Of a DNA stretch of 64,000 nt, positions 37,001-44,372 are shown piece after piece; the stretch's first letter is position 1, and every line of letters begins with the position of its first letter. The notes under the pieces were generated by a model. It saw only the letters and a list, made by a program, of their open reading frames with translations, was not told the DNA's origin and made no database searches. The stretch covers positions 11,073,000 through 11,136,999 of the forward strand of contig NW_020653945.1 in assembly GCF_003589595.1 (NCBI RefSeq), in the 5' to 3' direction. The translations under genes and the position numbers were made by a program. The stretch is from Hyposmocoma kahamanoa. Lineage: Eukaryota; Arthropoda; Insecta; Lepidoptera; Cosmopterigidae.

Positions 37001-38443
37001 GAAGACAAAAATGTTTGCCTCATTTATAGTATAGCATCTGATTTATTAAATAAAAATACGTACGTTTTTCTGAGTGTTCGATCTTTGTATTAATAATACG
37101 TAGTTTTTAAATATTTTTATGTTTTTTTTTAATAATAATAATAATAATAACGTACACACTCAACATAGCTCCGCACTAGGGAAACCCTGTGTCGCGGGTG
37201 TCTTGGACACACACGTAGACGACCACAAATTATACCCAAACACACGAGAGAAATAAATGTAGGCCATACAAATATTTCTCCCGGCCCAGGAATCGAACCT
37301 GGGACCTTGACGTGGCAGTCCGGCATGGTAACCGTTCGGCCACGGAGGCAGTTGAATATTACATATGCACAACGTATTTTTATTTAATACTGATGATGAT
37401 GCTAAATGCCAGATGCTATTAAATTACGCAAACAATTTTTTTGTTCATCGTGTAAAGTTGTCAAAATTAAGCTAGTACCGATTGCCTGTTCACAGTCGAA
37501 TGATGAAGATGAATCTAGAAAGACGCCGATCTTACGGGATATATTGAAGTTTTGAACGGATTGGAAAGAGGGGAAATCCCAGCCGGCGTAGAAGGGCGCA
37601 TTTATTCAGCACGAATTTCATCGCACTCACCCCGCGCGGCCGCCGTGCGGTCGAAGAGCGTAGCCCGCATTACCACCGCACAGCGACCGCGTGCTTCTAA
37701 CTGTCATGGCAAAATACGCTCGATTACTTTAGCTTTTACGTTTTAACTTAAATGAGCGTCCCGGACACGCGGGCGAGTCTGGCTTGAATTTGGTCTACGC
37801 GACGGCCCACGCGGCGACTGCGCGGTCGTCGAGTGAAGTCACAGTGGCCACACGGCAGCCAGACAGCGGCCACACGACAGTCGCGCAATTGTATTATTCA
37901 GAGGAGTTTAAATGTTGTTGCTTGGTAAATAGAATTCAGATTAGCCATTAATGTATACGAAGGCGTGGTAACTGGGCGATCACCGTGCGGCGGCCGCGCG
38001 AAAACTTTCGCCTCGTGTAACTGGGCGCTAATAGTTGAGCTTATGTCTAAGAGCATGACGTAGTATTTTTTACAAAAGTCGCATATCTCAGAAGTACTGG
38101 GTTATACACATCAGAATACCTTGATGAAAATCACCGAAATAGTAGAAAGAAAGCTTAAGAAATTTTAAGAAACGCAAGAGAGAACGGATAACATGCAATT
38201 ATTTGTGTAATAATAGCAATGGAAAGGTATAACAATGTTAACTTACGTTGCATTTCTCACGTCTTTCGGTCTCAAAATGCACATAGGCAAAAATAAGAAA
38301 GTAGCCAATGAAGTCCCGAAATACAATATGAAATAAATAAAATTAAATTTTATCTTATTAGGTTTACTGGAGAATAACTGTTTGAGCAAGATTATACAAG
38401 CTAAAGTCACTGTAATTATCACTATGTTGTACCACATGTTCAT
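12878..38443 (-). CDS. AGPAT: 1-acyl-sn-glycerol-3-phosphate acyltransferase (AGPAT/LPAAT), five coding exons
   Basis: Family role: acylates lysophosphatidic acid with acyl-CoA to give phosphatidic acid at the ER membrane. Exons on the minus strand: 38443-38247, 20093-19960, 15336-15155, 13828-13660 and 13065-12878. Every intron has GT..AG borders and the phases (2,1,0,1) join without a stop, giving 289 aa, the usual length for AGPAT1/2. Visible: two hydrophobic segments (about residues 5-23 and 34-56), acceptor motif NHQSSLD (102-108), TVFIDR (about 145-150), FPEGTRN (177-183), FKRGAF and VPIIPVV. An in-frame TAA lies upstream of the ATG. A 5' UTR exon may exist, since an AG acceptor lies 16 bases before the ATG. 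Paralogue number (1 or 2) cannot be settled from the sequence. No disabling change is seen in the coding exons. Confidence 0.93.
13411..13575. repeat. 'GATGCAAACGCG' MITE-like copy in AGPAT intron 4
   Basis: Carries AAGCATCGATGCAAACGCG and ends GGTCGCCGTGTAA, the same terminus as 4482-5332. Lies between AGPAT exons 4 and 5. Confidence 0.5.
13660..13828 (-). CDS. AGPAT: AGPAT coding exon 4 (EGTR motif)
   Basis: Residues 172-227. Acceptor TTGCAG, donor AAAG|GTATGG. Contains [10 protein letters not shown] (substrate-binding EGTR block), MPFKRGAF and VPIIPVVFS, the most diagnostic AGPAT motifs in the window. Confidence 0.95.
13990..14459. mobile_element. Harbinger-type MITE
   Basis: Ends GGGCACGTTCCCATTATG and (reverse complement) GGGTGCGTTCCCATTGTG, flanked by TTA on both sides (13987-13989, 14460-14462). 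A 3-bp TWA duplication with GGG ends is typical of PIF/Harbinger. In AGPAT intron 3. Confidence 0.75.
14631..15110. repeat. Inverted-end repeat with GC-rich core
   Basis: ACCTCGGTATTCTATACAAT at 14656-14675 and its near reverse complement at 15078-15103 bracket an insert. The core 14829-15005 is clearly GC-richer (GGGACTGATCGTCCGATGG..), probably a separate inserted repeat. Confidence 0.45.
15155..15336 (-). CDS. AGPAT: AGPAT coding exon 3
   Basis: Residues 112-171 (Gly111 is split with exon 2). Acceptor TTTCAG, donor AATAAG|GTATGT. Carries [11 protein letters not shown] and [10 protein letters not shown], the second conserved block of AGPATs. Confidence 0.93.
15401..15697 (+). repeat. Dispersed repeat family A
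   Basis: Near-complete sense copy starting GTAGCAGCAGAGCTCCTTGT and ending CCCGTCACTTAGC plus an A-rich tail. It sits 65 bp upstream (gene sense) of AGPAT exon 3. Confidence 0.7.
16938..17102. mobile_element. 165-bp MITE with 32-bp inverted ends (copy 1)
   Basis: TATTCTAGAACTCTACTCAA and its reverse complement form the ends, nearly perfect over 32 bp. Same family as 34473-34632. Confidence 0.75.
17339..19133 (+). mobile_element. Mariner transposase relic with 27-bp inverted ends
   Basis: Ends GGACGCACTATAAGTTTCC and (reverse complement) GGCGCACTATAAGTTTCC. Plus strand starts [16 protein letters not shown] at 17508 and continues [46 protein letters not shown] and [10 protein letters not shown]: mariner order with about half the N-terminal region deleted. 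Stops and frameshifts occur. The C terminus ([15 protein letters not shown]) resumes at 18953, after a nested insertion. Confidence 0.85.
17986..18949. mobile_element. Harbinger-type element nested in the mariner
   Basis: 15-bp inverted ends GGGGCCTACTATGAG / CTCATAGTAGGCCCC, flanked by CTG on both sides (17983-17985, 18950-18952). Removing it plus one CTG restores the mariner codons S-P-P-E-A. CWG 3-bp targets and GGG ends are known for PIF/Harbinger. No transposase is visible in the 964 bp. Confidence 0.8.
19960..20093 (-). CDS. AGPAT: AGPAT coding exon 2 (NHxxxxD motif)
   Basis: Residues 67-110. Acceptor TTTCAG, donor TTCG|GTGAGT. Contains [12 protein letters not shown], whose His and Asp are the acyltransferase catalytic pair in this family. 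The exon lies 18.2 kb from exon 1. Confidence 0.93.
21123..21208 (+). repeat. Dispersed repeat family A, partial
   Basis: Central piece only: GGCACACGAGACTTGTCAAC .. GGGCGCAGTGGCAGTGCC. Confidence 0.55.
21895..22235. repeat. GC-rich dispersed repeat B, copy 1
   Basis: Contains ACGAATTTCATCGCGCTCAA, TCTAACTGTCATGGCAAAAT, GGACACGCGGG and CTCGTGTAACTGGGCGCT, all shared in order with 37590-38035. CpG-rich against an AT-rich intron. Confidence 0.65.
22670..23110 (-). mobile_element. Penelope-like fragment (C-terminal tail plus pseudo-LTR)
   Basis: Minus strand 23105-22975 reads [20 protein letters not shown] and PPVWDPV, the usual end of Penelope-like ORFs. 22670-22740 holds ACGTTTCGGG .. CATGGTCACGGTTGACT, as in the arms at 7687-8352. 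Confidence 0.65.
23562..24064 (+). repeat. Dispersed repeat family A, split by an insert
   Basis: 5' part 23562-23785 and 3' part 24008-24064 (TAGCTTACCATCAGGCACAC .. AAAAAAA). About 222 bp between them is foreign to other copies. Confidence 0.6.
26592..26644. repeat. Imperfect hairpin
   Basis: GATTAATTGAATGGAATAC and GTATTCCGTTCAATCAATC face each other over a short loop. Confidence 0.5.
27111..27232. mobile_element. Short palindromic MITE (copy 2)
   Basis: Ends CTGTAGGGCTAGCGC and GTGCTAACCCTACTGG. Shares the interior words AAGCGCGAGAT and CAGTATCTCGC with the copy at 7415-7554. Confidence 0.6.
27689..27840. mobile_element. 152-bp Harbinger-type MITE
   Basis: Ends GGGCCTTACCATGGACTCTT / reverse complement GGGCCTTACCATGAACTCTT, flanked by CTG on both sides (27686-27688, 27841-27843). 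Confidence 0.8.
29145..29590 (-). mobile_element. Mariner transposase C-terminal relic
   Basis: Minus strand reads [26 protein letters not shown], then [20 protein letters not shown], the last catalytic block of mariners. The usual catalytic Asp of the CDFF/CDYF motif is Val here (CVIF), the HDN block is garbled, and frameshifts follow. A possible end (AGGTCTATTGAAAAAGT) is at 29152. Confidence 0.75.
31400..31640 (+). mobile_element. LTR-retrotransposon gag relic
   Basis: Plus strand reads [19 protein letters not shown], then in another frame [20 protein letters not shown] and LAPRKA, matching the FxG..VExFI..EaxxWWxxVK..TWxxF pattern of Ty3/Gypsy-like gag in insects. 30930-31250, just upstream, contains CAATAAACC and may be its LTR/leader. 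No pol. Confidence 0.5.
31800..31980. repeat. Three diverged tandem blocks, about 66 bp apart
   Basis: CCACATTCTGCCCTCATCCA-like words followed by ATTTCGGAAAGGGGCGTGAA recur near 31806, 31868 and 31937 with drift. Confidence 0.55.
32367..34313. mobile_element. hAT-like element, copy 2 (inverted)
   Basis: Ends CTCAGATTACAAAACATAGG and its reverse complement, flanked by GTCTTAAC (32359-32366) and GTCGTAAC (34314-34321), an 8-bp duplication with one change that fits the hAT pattern nTnnnnAn. It contains a second hAT-like element at 32468-33134; without it the element is about 1.27 kb. Confidence 0.75.
32468..33134. mobile_element. 667-bp non-autonomous hAT-like element
   Basis: Ends CAGTGTTGCCAAGTC / reverse complement CAGTGTTACCAGGTC with the perfect 8-bp duplication GTCAGTAC (32460-32467, 33135-33142) fitting nTnnnnAn. 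The word TCTACTGTTTTT recurs near both ends. Confidence 0.88.
34473..34632. mobile_element. 160-bp MITE (copy 2)
   Basis: Shares GTCGTATTCTAGAACTCTAC and the interior CAAGCACTGGAAATACGACC with 16938-17102. The right end is shorter (ATACGACCC). Confidence 0.7.
35580..35840 (+). pseudogene. Possible coiled-coil gene remnant
   Basis: After acceptor TTACTTTCAG a frame reads [20 protein letters not shown] then MQL. In the same frame, past two stops (35709, 35715), [20 protein letters not shown] and [12 protein letters not shown] precede a TAA. It looks like the tail of a DNA-binding or transposon protein with a coiled coil; the family is not recognised. Confidence 0.25.
35900..36830 (+). mobile_element. 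Penelope-like element, RT end plus GIY-YIG endonuclease
   Basis: Reads [35 protein letters not shown], then [37 protein letters not shown] and IAERVKEH (GIY-YIG core). After a frameshift near 36455 it ends [18 protein letters not shown]. 36780-36825 has a pseudo-LTR-like TCCGAAACGTCAAGAG, inverted to the ORF as in the other copies. Pseudogenised. Confidence 0.85.
37130..37351 (-). mobile_element. tRNA-derived SINE, full copy
   Basis: Minus strand: GCCTCCGTGGCCGAACGG (box A) and GGTTCGATTCCTGGGCCGGG (box B), with CTGCCAC where an anticodon loop would be, then a shared body (CCGCGACACAGGGTTTCCC) and an (ATT)n tail at 37130-37150. Confidence 0.88.
37590..38035. repeat. GC-rich dispersed repeat B, copy 2
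   Basis: Longer copy of 21895-22235, with an extra block (GGCCACACGGCAGCCAGACA..) near the middle and self-complementary GCGGCCGCC words toward both ends. Lies 200 bp from AGPAT exon 1, inside intron 1. Confidence 0.65.
38247..38443 (-). CDS. AGPAT: AGPAT coding exon 1 (N-terminal membrane segments)
   Basis: Codes for residues 1-65 plus two bases. It starts MNMWYN and ends in the AGPAT-typical stretch RPKDVRNA before a strong donor, AAC|GTAAGT. It supplies both predicted membrane segments. The codon is completed by the first base of exon 2 (ACA, Thr66). Confidence 0.88.
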
Positions 38444-38604
38444 ATGAATTGTAAATCTGAATTAAACACGATCGATATATAACTTATATACTGACATGTG
38501 GAATTTAGGGCTGCACGATGTTTTGGATCGTAATGAAATCGATGTTGAGATCGATCTGAGATCGAATCTTGAATCGATCTCATAAAAATCGTTTCAAAAT
38601 TTAA

Positions 38605-39358
38605 GGCCCATTTAGATGGAGAGAGTAGATTATCGAAAGAATATAAAAAACTTTCCTCGTCCAAACATTCGCGATTATCGATCGTCCACGTGAGCGATAA
38701 TCGCCTCGCCTTTGAATATTGAACGTCTCTGTGTAAACAGAACTTGAAAGCAAAAATCGTATTTCGAGTTTTTGTGCCAGCCAGTCGCTAATATGAGTGC
38801 AGTGCGAGAGGATGTTTTGATTATCACTGCTTTTCTAAGACAAGAATTAATGAAATGAGAACGAAAATAAATTTTGAGTTAAGAAATGTTATAAAATTAA
38901 AAAAAAAGTATAAAATATATATATTTCTATACAGTGCTTACTAACTTCATATTGTCAGCAGTTCCAAATTTGAATGACTTTTGCGTCATTTTGGTATATC
39001 CATAGTCAATAACGCAGTAATCACTGAACTCGAATGGCAATTCTCGCACTGAAAACGGTTCGAGCCGATTTGTACGATTATCATATGAACTTGACAAAAT
39101 GTCATACGAGATCGAGTTTAGACAAGTCGAAAACTCGTAAGCAAGAATCTTCTTACTACATATTTGTCTGTGTAAACAGTCAAGGAGGCGATTAAGTTGC
39201 TTGCGAATCTCGTATGACATAATCATAGGCGAGATTTTAGTTCTTGCCTGAATGTAAACATTATGATACGATAATCTTATGGCGATTATTGCTTGCGATA
39301 GTCGCGTACGATTTTTCGTCACGAAGCGTGCGATAAACTCTCTCCATCTAAATGGGCC
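38605..39358. mobile_element. TTAA-flanked (piggyBac-like) non-autonomous element
   Basis: Perfect 22-bp inverted ends GGCCCATTTAGATGGAGAGA.. and TTAA on both outer sides (38601-38604, 39359-39362). Interior rich in TCGTATGA/CGAGAT words. The long frame on the minus strand resembles no transposase. Its near end is 160 bp upstream of the AGPAT ATG. Confidence 0.75.
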
Positions 39359-40025
39359 TTAATATTTGTAATAAATAAAACACTTTTTCTATATCATATC
39401 ATTTACTTTTCACAGGTTCCTTTTACATCCAAATTTTACAAAAACGGCATATAACTTAAAGTCCAAAATATTGTCCTCCTTTTTATTTTCCATTTTCGTA
39501 CTTGACTAAATCAAAGAGTGGTGTGTCTTCATGTGATTTTAGCACATTCATGGTACTTACTGTCTTTTGTTTTTCCTACACACACTGGCATTTTTTGCAT
39601 TTTTCTCCATTAACAGTTTTTATAAAATTGGACCGCACACAGGATTTAATTGGTGGAACTATCATTAAAATCACAATCACGCACAAGACTAGTCACGACG
39701 AAAAATAAATAAAATGCAGCTATGTATAAAAGCTGATGATGAATAAATGTTTAATTATTTGCTTAGTACCCTAAAACAGTGCGGATAAGCTAAACAGTGT
39801 CATTAGTTGTAATAGATGTTGCTTCATGGGTCTTATCAATTAATTGATTATATCTATGAAGCAAGATCTATTTATTATAACTATTTACTGACTGACTATA
39901 ATGGTGGCACTTCACATGGCTATTTGTATTTGCATATTTGATATATTTGGCAAACAATTACAATGTATAGATAGTATGTATGACAAAGAAATGCCTTGTC
40001 TGCCTATTCTATTCTATTCTATTAA

Positions 40026-40250
40026 CTGCTTCCGTGGCCGAACGGTTACCATGCCGGACTGCCACGCAGAGGTCCTAAGTTCGATTCCCGGGCCGGGAGA
40101 AATATTTGTATGGCCTACATTTATTTCTCTCGTGAGTTTGGGTGTAATTTGTGTTTGTCTATGTATGTGTCCATGGCACCCGCGACACAGGGTTTCCCTA
40201 GTGCGGGGCTATGATGAGTGTGTGCGTTATTATTATTATTATTATTATTA
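40026..40250 (+). mobile_element. tRNA-derived SINE running into the gap
   Basis: GCTTCCGTGGCCGAACGG .. GTTCGATTCCCGGGCCGGG .. TTTCCCTAGTGCGGGGCTAT and an (ATT)n tail that stops at the N gap. Confidence 0.88.
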
Positions 40251-40650
40251 NNNNNNNNNNNNNNNNNNNNNNNNNNNNNNNNNNNNNNNNNNNNNNNNNN
40301 NNNNNNNNNNNNNNNNNNNNNNNNNNNNNNNNNNNNNNNNNNNNNNNNNNNNNNNNNNNNNNNNNNNNNNNNNNNNNNNNNNNNNNNNNNNNNNNNNNNN
40401 NNNNNNNNNNNNNNNNNNNNNNNNNNNNNNNNNNNNNNNNNNNNNNNNNNNNNNNNNNNNNNNNNNNNNNNNNNNNNNNNNNNNNNNNNNNNNNNNNNNN
40501 NNNNNNNNNNNNNNNNNNNNNNNNNNNNNNNNNNNNNNNNNNNNNNNNNNNNNNNNNNNNNNNNNNNNNNNNNNNNNNNNNNNNNNNNNNNNNNNNNNNN
40601 NNNNNNNNNNNNNNNNNNNNNNNNNNNNNNNNNNNNNNNNNNNNNNNNNN
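40251..40650. other. Assembly gap (400 N)
   Basis: Unknown bases. Frames drawn through it are meaningless. It begins directly after a SINE (ATT)n tail. Confidence 1.
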
Positions 40651-40689
40651 GTAATGAGCACCCCCATATACCCTGTAAACGATACCCAG

Positions 40690-40860
40690 AATCAAAATCA
40701 ATATAATCTTTATTTCATGGGTAAGCATTATTACACTAGAAATCGTCACATTGGTTAAACTCTACCGCTCATTCGTAAGGCAGATTCCCCCGAGAAGTAT
40801 GAGCAAGAAACTCTGGGGGTTGCTCTTTGTAAACAACATTTGTACGCATTTAACTTGCAG
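40690..40860. repeat. Probable LINE 3' segment
   Basis: CGAGAAGTATGAGCAAGAAACTC next to AATATAATCTTTATTTC resembles 3' regions of LINE copies common in Lepidoptera. No ORF. Confidence 0.35.
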
Positions 40861-41083
40861 AATTGGAGGTCAAATGCACACTTACATTAGAATAAAAAAA
40901 AATCTGCAGCCGTCGCGATATAGCCTATTCTCAAAAAATTACGTAATATTAATTATTTTGAAACAGAATAGCAAAATTGGGAGAAAGAAATCCGTTACTT
41001 TGCAACATTTTCGTGTCTTGTTGCAACGAAATTAATTTTCGGTTTTTAATATTTATATAAAAATACAAGTTGAAACGCGTTAC

Positions 41084-41164
41084 TTCCTTGTGGAACGTGA
41101 TGTTAATGTCTATTTTATGTTTGTCTGTTCTATTTTTACACCCATTTACAGCACATTTCGTCAT
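41084..41164 (-). CDS. THAP-type zinc-finger first exon (partial)
   Basis: Minus-strand ATG followed by MTKCAVNGCKNR and ...INITFHKE before a GTAACG donor. The C-x4-C pair near the N terminus and the FHK run are how THAP DNA-binding domains begin. THAP exon 1 commonly ends at this point. No second exon with the later Trp, Cys and His was found; the 400-N gap and repeats lie in that direction. It could be a host THAP gene or the start of a P-type transposase. A CAGTG that resembles a transposon end lies 50 bp upstream. Confidence 0.42.
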
Positions 41165-41639
41165 TATTAGCAAAAATTTTTGAGCTGTTCGCGGTGCAAT
41201 TTGACCTTGAGCACTGACAGCCCGCCCGCTCGTGTAGGCCCTTTGGGAAGCCTCTAACTTGCCTCACTTAGCGTGTGCGGGCTAGGTTTCTATGCGTTAT
41301 TATTCTAAGGTTATACATATATCGCATGCATATTTTGTATTGTAAGTAAATAATGTATCATCGTTATTTATAAATTTTGATCAACAATGTTTTTTTTATA
41401 TGTCATGTTATGCACCCCTGTTATTTATTCTGATCTCAGTTCTCCGGTTGACTGGTAGTGAATGCCTAATGGCACTAAGGCCACCATTATTTCCACTTTG
41501 CGTGCATTAAAGTAATATAAATAAAATAAGACTAAAAAAAATTAAAAGTAAATGATTGCCAGTATCTTAGGCATCTGGTTTATAGATACATACTCTCATT
41601 ATATAAATAAACGTTAATTAAATGCTAGGAACTCGGGTA

Positions 41640-42558
41640 TCTAACTACAGGACAGCGGCAGAGTCTTCGAGACGGAGATGGGTAACATTTGCGCGAGCAA
41701 TGTAGCAACAAATCCGAGTCACCTGCTCTTGGCAGGCTTTTCAACTGAATCCAAGGCGACTAATTAGTATTCAGCAGAACTATTCCATAGGTGGCAACAG
41801 TACTCTATAAGCGACCGGATGTGTGCTTGGTACAGCTGTTTTGAAGCATCTGTCCCGGTGCGAAGTAACACCTCACCTTGGAAAGGATGTTCAAGCTTCC
41901 TGACTGCATTTTTGGCCATGGATTCATTCATGAATCTGCCGAAGTTCGGACTGGACAACAGGTTTATTCCAATTTCCAAGTAGCTGGCGACAGTCGGCTA
42001 TCGGTATGGATATAACACAGTCACAGGGACTCCGTTTTGTGGAGAATAGACACGCCTGCGTTTTAGAGCGTTCAATTTTATAAGTTTGGCACCACCCAAA
42101 TCAGAGACAGCCGAAGTGTCAAATCCAAACGACTAATCACAGATTCTCAACAAGACTGGATTCTTTTCCACTGACCCTTGCATTGATCATGATGCATGAA
42201 GTACCTATCTACAACTGTGCTGTCATCAGTTCACCTAAAGGTACCTGGAATTAACACATCGTTGATATGCGGCATAAAGAGAATTGCAGACAGTACGGAA
42301 CCCTGACGCACTCCGGAACTCTATCGCCCAATGTAGGGTAATAAGAACGAATCGAAGGTTTACTAAAAACGTCCGAGATTCAATTGCAAGGGTAATTGGG
42401 AAGCCCATAAGAGTGAAGCTTGCCAAAGGTTTGCGTACCAGATATTGTCAAAGGCTTCAGAAAACTTTAAAGACATTGCAAGTGCTTCGCCTTCCTCTTC
42501 TGTAGCCACGCTCCATACGTAAAACACATATAAAAGAAGATCAGCCTCGTCGGAGTCC
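41640..42558 (-). mobile_element. Jockey-type LINE relic, reverse transcriptase 3' part
   Basis: Minus-strand frames give EALAMSLKFSEAFDNIWYA, GVRQGSVLSAILFMPHINDV and EIGINLLSSPNFGRFM .. LIEYCCHLWNSSAEY, in the order of Jockey-clade RT and post-RT regions. Many stops and frameshifts. Its 5' continuation is at 43744-43925, beyond the inserted transposon. Confidence 0.75.
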
Positions 42559-42566
42559 GTACTGGC

Positions 42567-43735
42567 CAGTGATATTATACTTGTAAACAATAAATGCGCG
42601 ATCTGCGCCTCCAAACGGTACCCACCGCACTGTTGCTTACAGGCAACAGTGACATCAGTCACCATTTTGAATTCGAGCGAGTACGACGTCATCGAGACGT
42701 GACTAGATAGTATCAAAAACGGTGAAATATGTAATTAAAATTTGCAATTCTCGGTTCGAAAATGATCATAAAACTGCTGAGGTTACTTTCCATATGTAAG
42801 TTTGCTTGTGCTTGTTTAGATTATTGTAAACAAAAATAAAAATGAAATAAATTTATTTTAAACATCAACGTTGCCAGTAAATCATTTTCATTTACCCATA
42901 ATATTGGGAATTAAACCTTTTGAAGTTACTTTCGACTTCGTAGTCAAAAGTTATTCTAATCCAAGTTTATTTGTTATAACGTTTTAACGTAAAGTGTAAC
43001 CGTAAAACTATTAATACGTAATACTATTAAAAATGATATTTTGTTTGTTTCCCAGAATACCTAAAGATCGCACGCGAGGTCAGAGTGTGAAAAAATTATA
43101 CGACTTTTATGAAGATACTTTGAGAAACAAAACACAAGGCAATTGAGCAACAAGCTAATGATGCACAGTGGCGTTTATAATTTGTAATAAACTATAGTTA
43201 GATGTTTGTGTATCAAGTAATTTGTAATACCTACCCTTTTATAAATTTGTTGTAAATAGAAACAGAAACTTTGTCGGAAGATAGTCTTTTTATCACCTTT
43301 ATCCAATAAATAAAAAATACTAGAAAAGTAATGAATTCCTAAGATTAAAAAGTCATCTCTTCATTTACAATTTATTTGAAAGAACTATGAATTCCAAGCG
43401 TGGACCCTTAAGTTCATACATTTTCATGTATATTTCACTCACTCGTTCATTCCATTTCTGATTACTATCTATCTCCACTGTCTCTTTCTACCAGTGAGGC
43501 TACAAGAAATTAGGGAAAATTATTTCTAAACCGGTAACACTGGTCGTATCCCTTAATGCACTATGTCTATTTCATTTTGACATAATAAGTTTGATATTAA
43601 AAAAAATGAGACAACTATATTTTTCTTTGAAATTTCAATCAGTTTCAAAGCTAGTCTTTAAATTTGCGAAGTGTTCCCTCATTTTAGACAACTGTTTGTA
43701 GGACATTGCATCTCTGGTATTATTTATGCTCACTG
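42567..43735. mobile_element. 1.17-kb hAT/P-type non-autonomous transposon with THAP-like ORF
   Basis: Ends CAGTGATATT..ATGCTCACTG and is flanked by the perfect 8-bp direct repeat GTACTGGC (42559-42566, 43736-43743). It splits a Jockey LINE: removing it plus one repeat restores the LINE order ..SDRQ / YGLRRG... 8-bp duplications are made by hAT and P superfamilies; the THAP-like frame inside favours P, the CAGTG ends favour hAT. Confidence 0.72.
42719..43146 (+). pseudogene. Decayed THAP-like two-exon reading frame inside a transposon
   Basis: Exon A (to 42795) reads VKYVIKICNSRFENDHK and TAEVTFHI before donor CATAT|GTAAGT. Exon B (43056-43146, after TTTCCCAG) reads IPKDRTRGQSVKK, then LYDFYEDTLRNKTQGN and stop. 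Joined in frame they resemble a THAP start (..FHIIPKDR). ACG stands where the start ATG is expected, and Tyr stands where the first zinc Cys should be, so it looks dead. No THAP Trp follows, and the second exon may be a shortened transposase end. Confidence 0.4.
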
Positions 43736-43743
43736 GTACTGGC

Positions 43744-43925
43744 GATCACTGAGGAAGTCGAAGTCGAGGAGATGGTTATTAAAAACACGTATCATAATCT
43801 TGCAGAATATGGAAGTGCCTGAGACAGGTAAATAGTTAACAGGTCAGCATTGTTTCCTTTATTTTGGCACAGGTTGTACGTTTGACAGCTTCCATGACCT
43901 GAGAACAGGAGACAACTCAGGACTA
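43744..43925 (-). mobile_element. Jockey-type LINE relic, upstream RT piece
   Basis: Minus strand reads SWKLSNVQPVPK .. KIMIRVFNNHLLDF .. LSDRQ, the start of the Jockey RT core. Same element as 41640-42558, split by the insertion at 42567-43735. Confidence 0.68.
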
Positions 43926-44372
43926 TTGTGGAAATTCCATTTCACCTGATAGCTATATTCACGTTTAGACTCCACAGAGTTCTGTGTCTTCCGCAATATG
44001 GACCAGCGTGCCGTCAGGCCTCAGCGATATGGTAAAGAAGGACGACAATACAATACAAAATACATAAATTCTTTATTTTACACCAAAAAAGAAAACAAAT
44101 CAAATATAGTTAATTTAAAAATAAGCGGTAATACAATGGGCGGTCTTATCGCTTTAAGCGATTTCTGCCCGACAGCCTTTGGATGGAAGTAATTCTATAA
44201 CTCACAGGAAAAAGACGAAGGTGTATGCGGAATTATCAATCAATAGATAGAAAAACGATATATAAATACAAATATACATATATTTATAAATAATGAAACC
44301 AATATATATATATATATATATACAATTTCTAAATCATAATTTTAAAACGTAAAAATACCTAAGCAATTCAAG

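Larger units (their letters stand above)
20094..38246 (-). other. AGPAT intron 1 (18.2 kb)
   Basis: Holds Penelope, mariner, Harbinger, hAT-like, gypsy, SINE and MITE pieces listed separately. Stretches 24065-26590, 27850-29140, 29600-30460 and 34640-35570 are AT-rich with no supported gene. Confidence 0.8.

Noticed and set aside
37280..37351. tRNA gene
   Set aside because: Box A and B are present but the cloverleaf is degraded and a conserved non-tRNA body with an (ATT)n tail follows; it is a SINE. The same holds at 40026 and 54230.
38927..39322. 131-aa minus-strand frame
   Set aside because: Lies inside the TTAA element, built from repeated TCGTATGA-type words, with no piggyBac DDE features.
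39901..40758. Long frames across 40251-40650
   Set aside because: Made of unknown bases.
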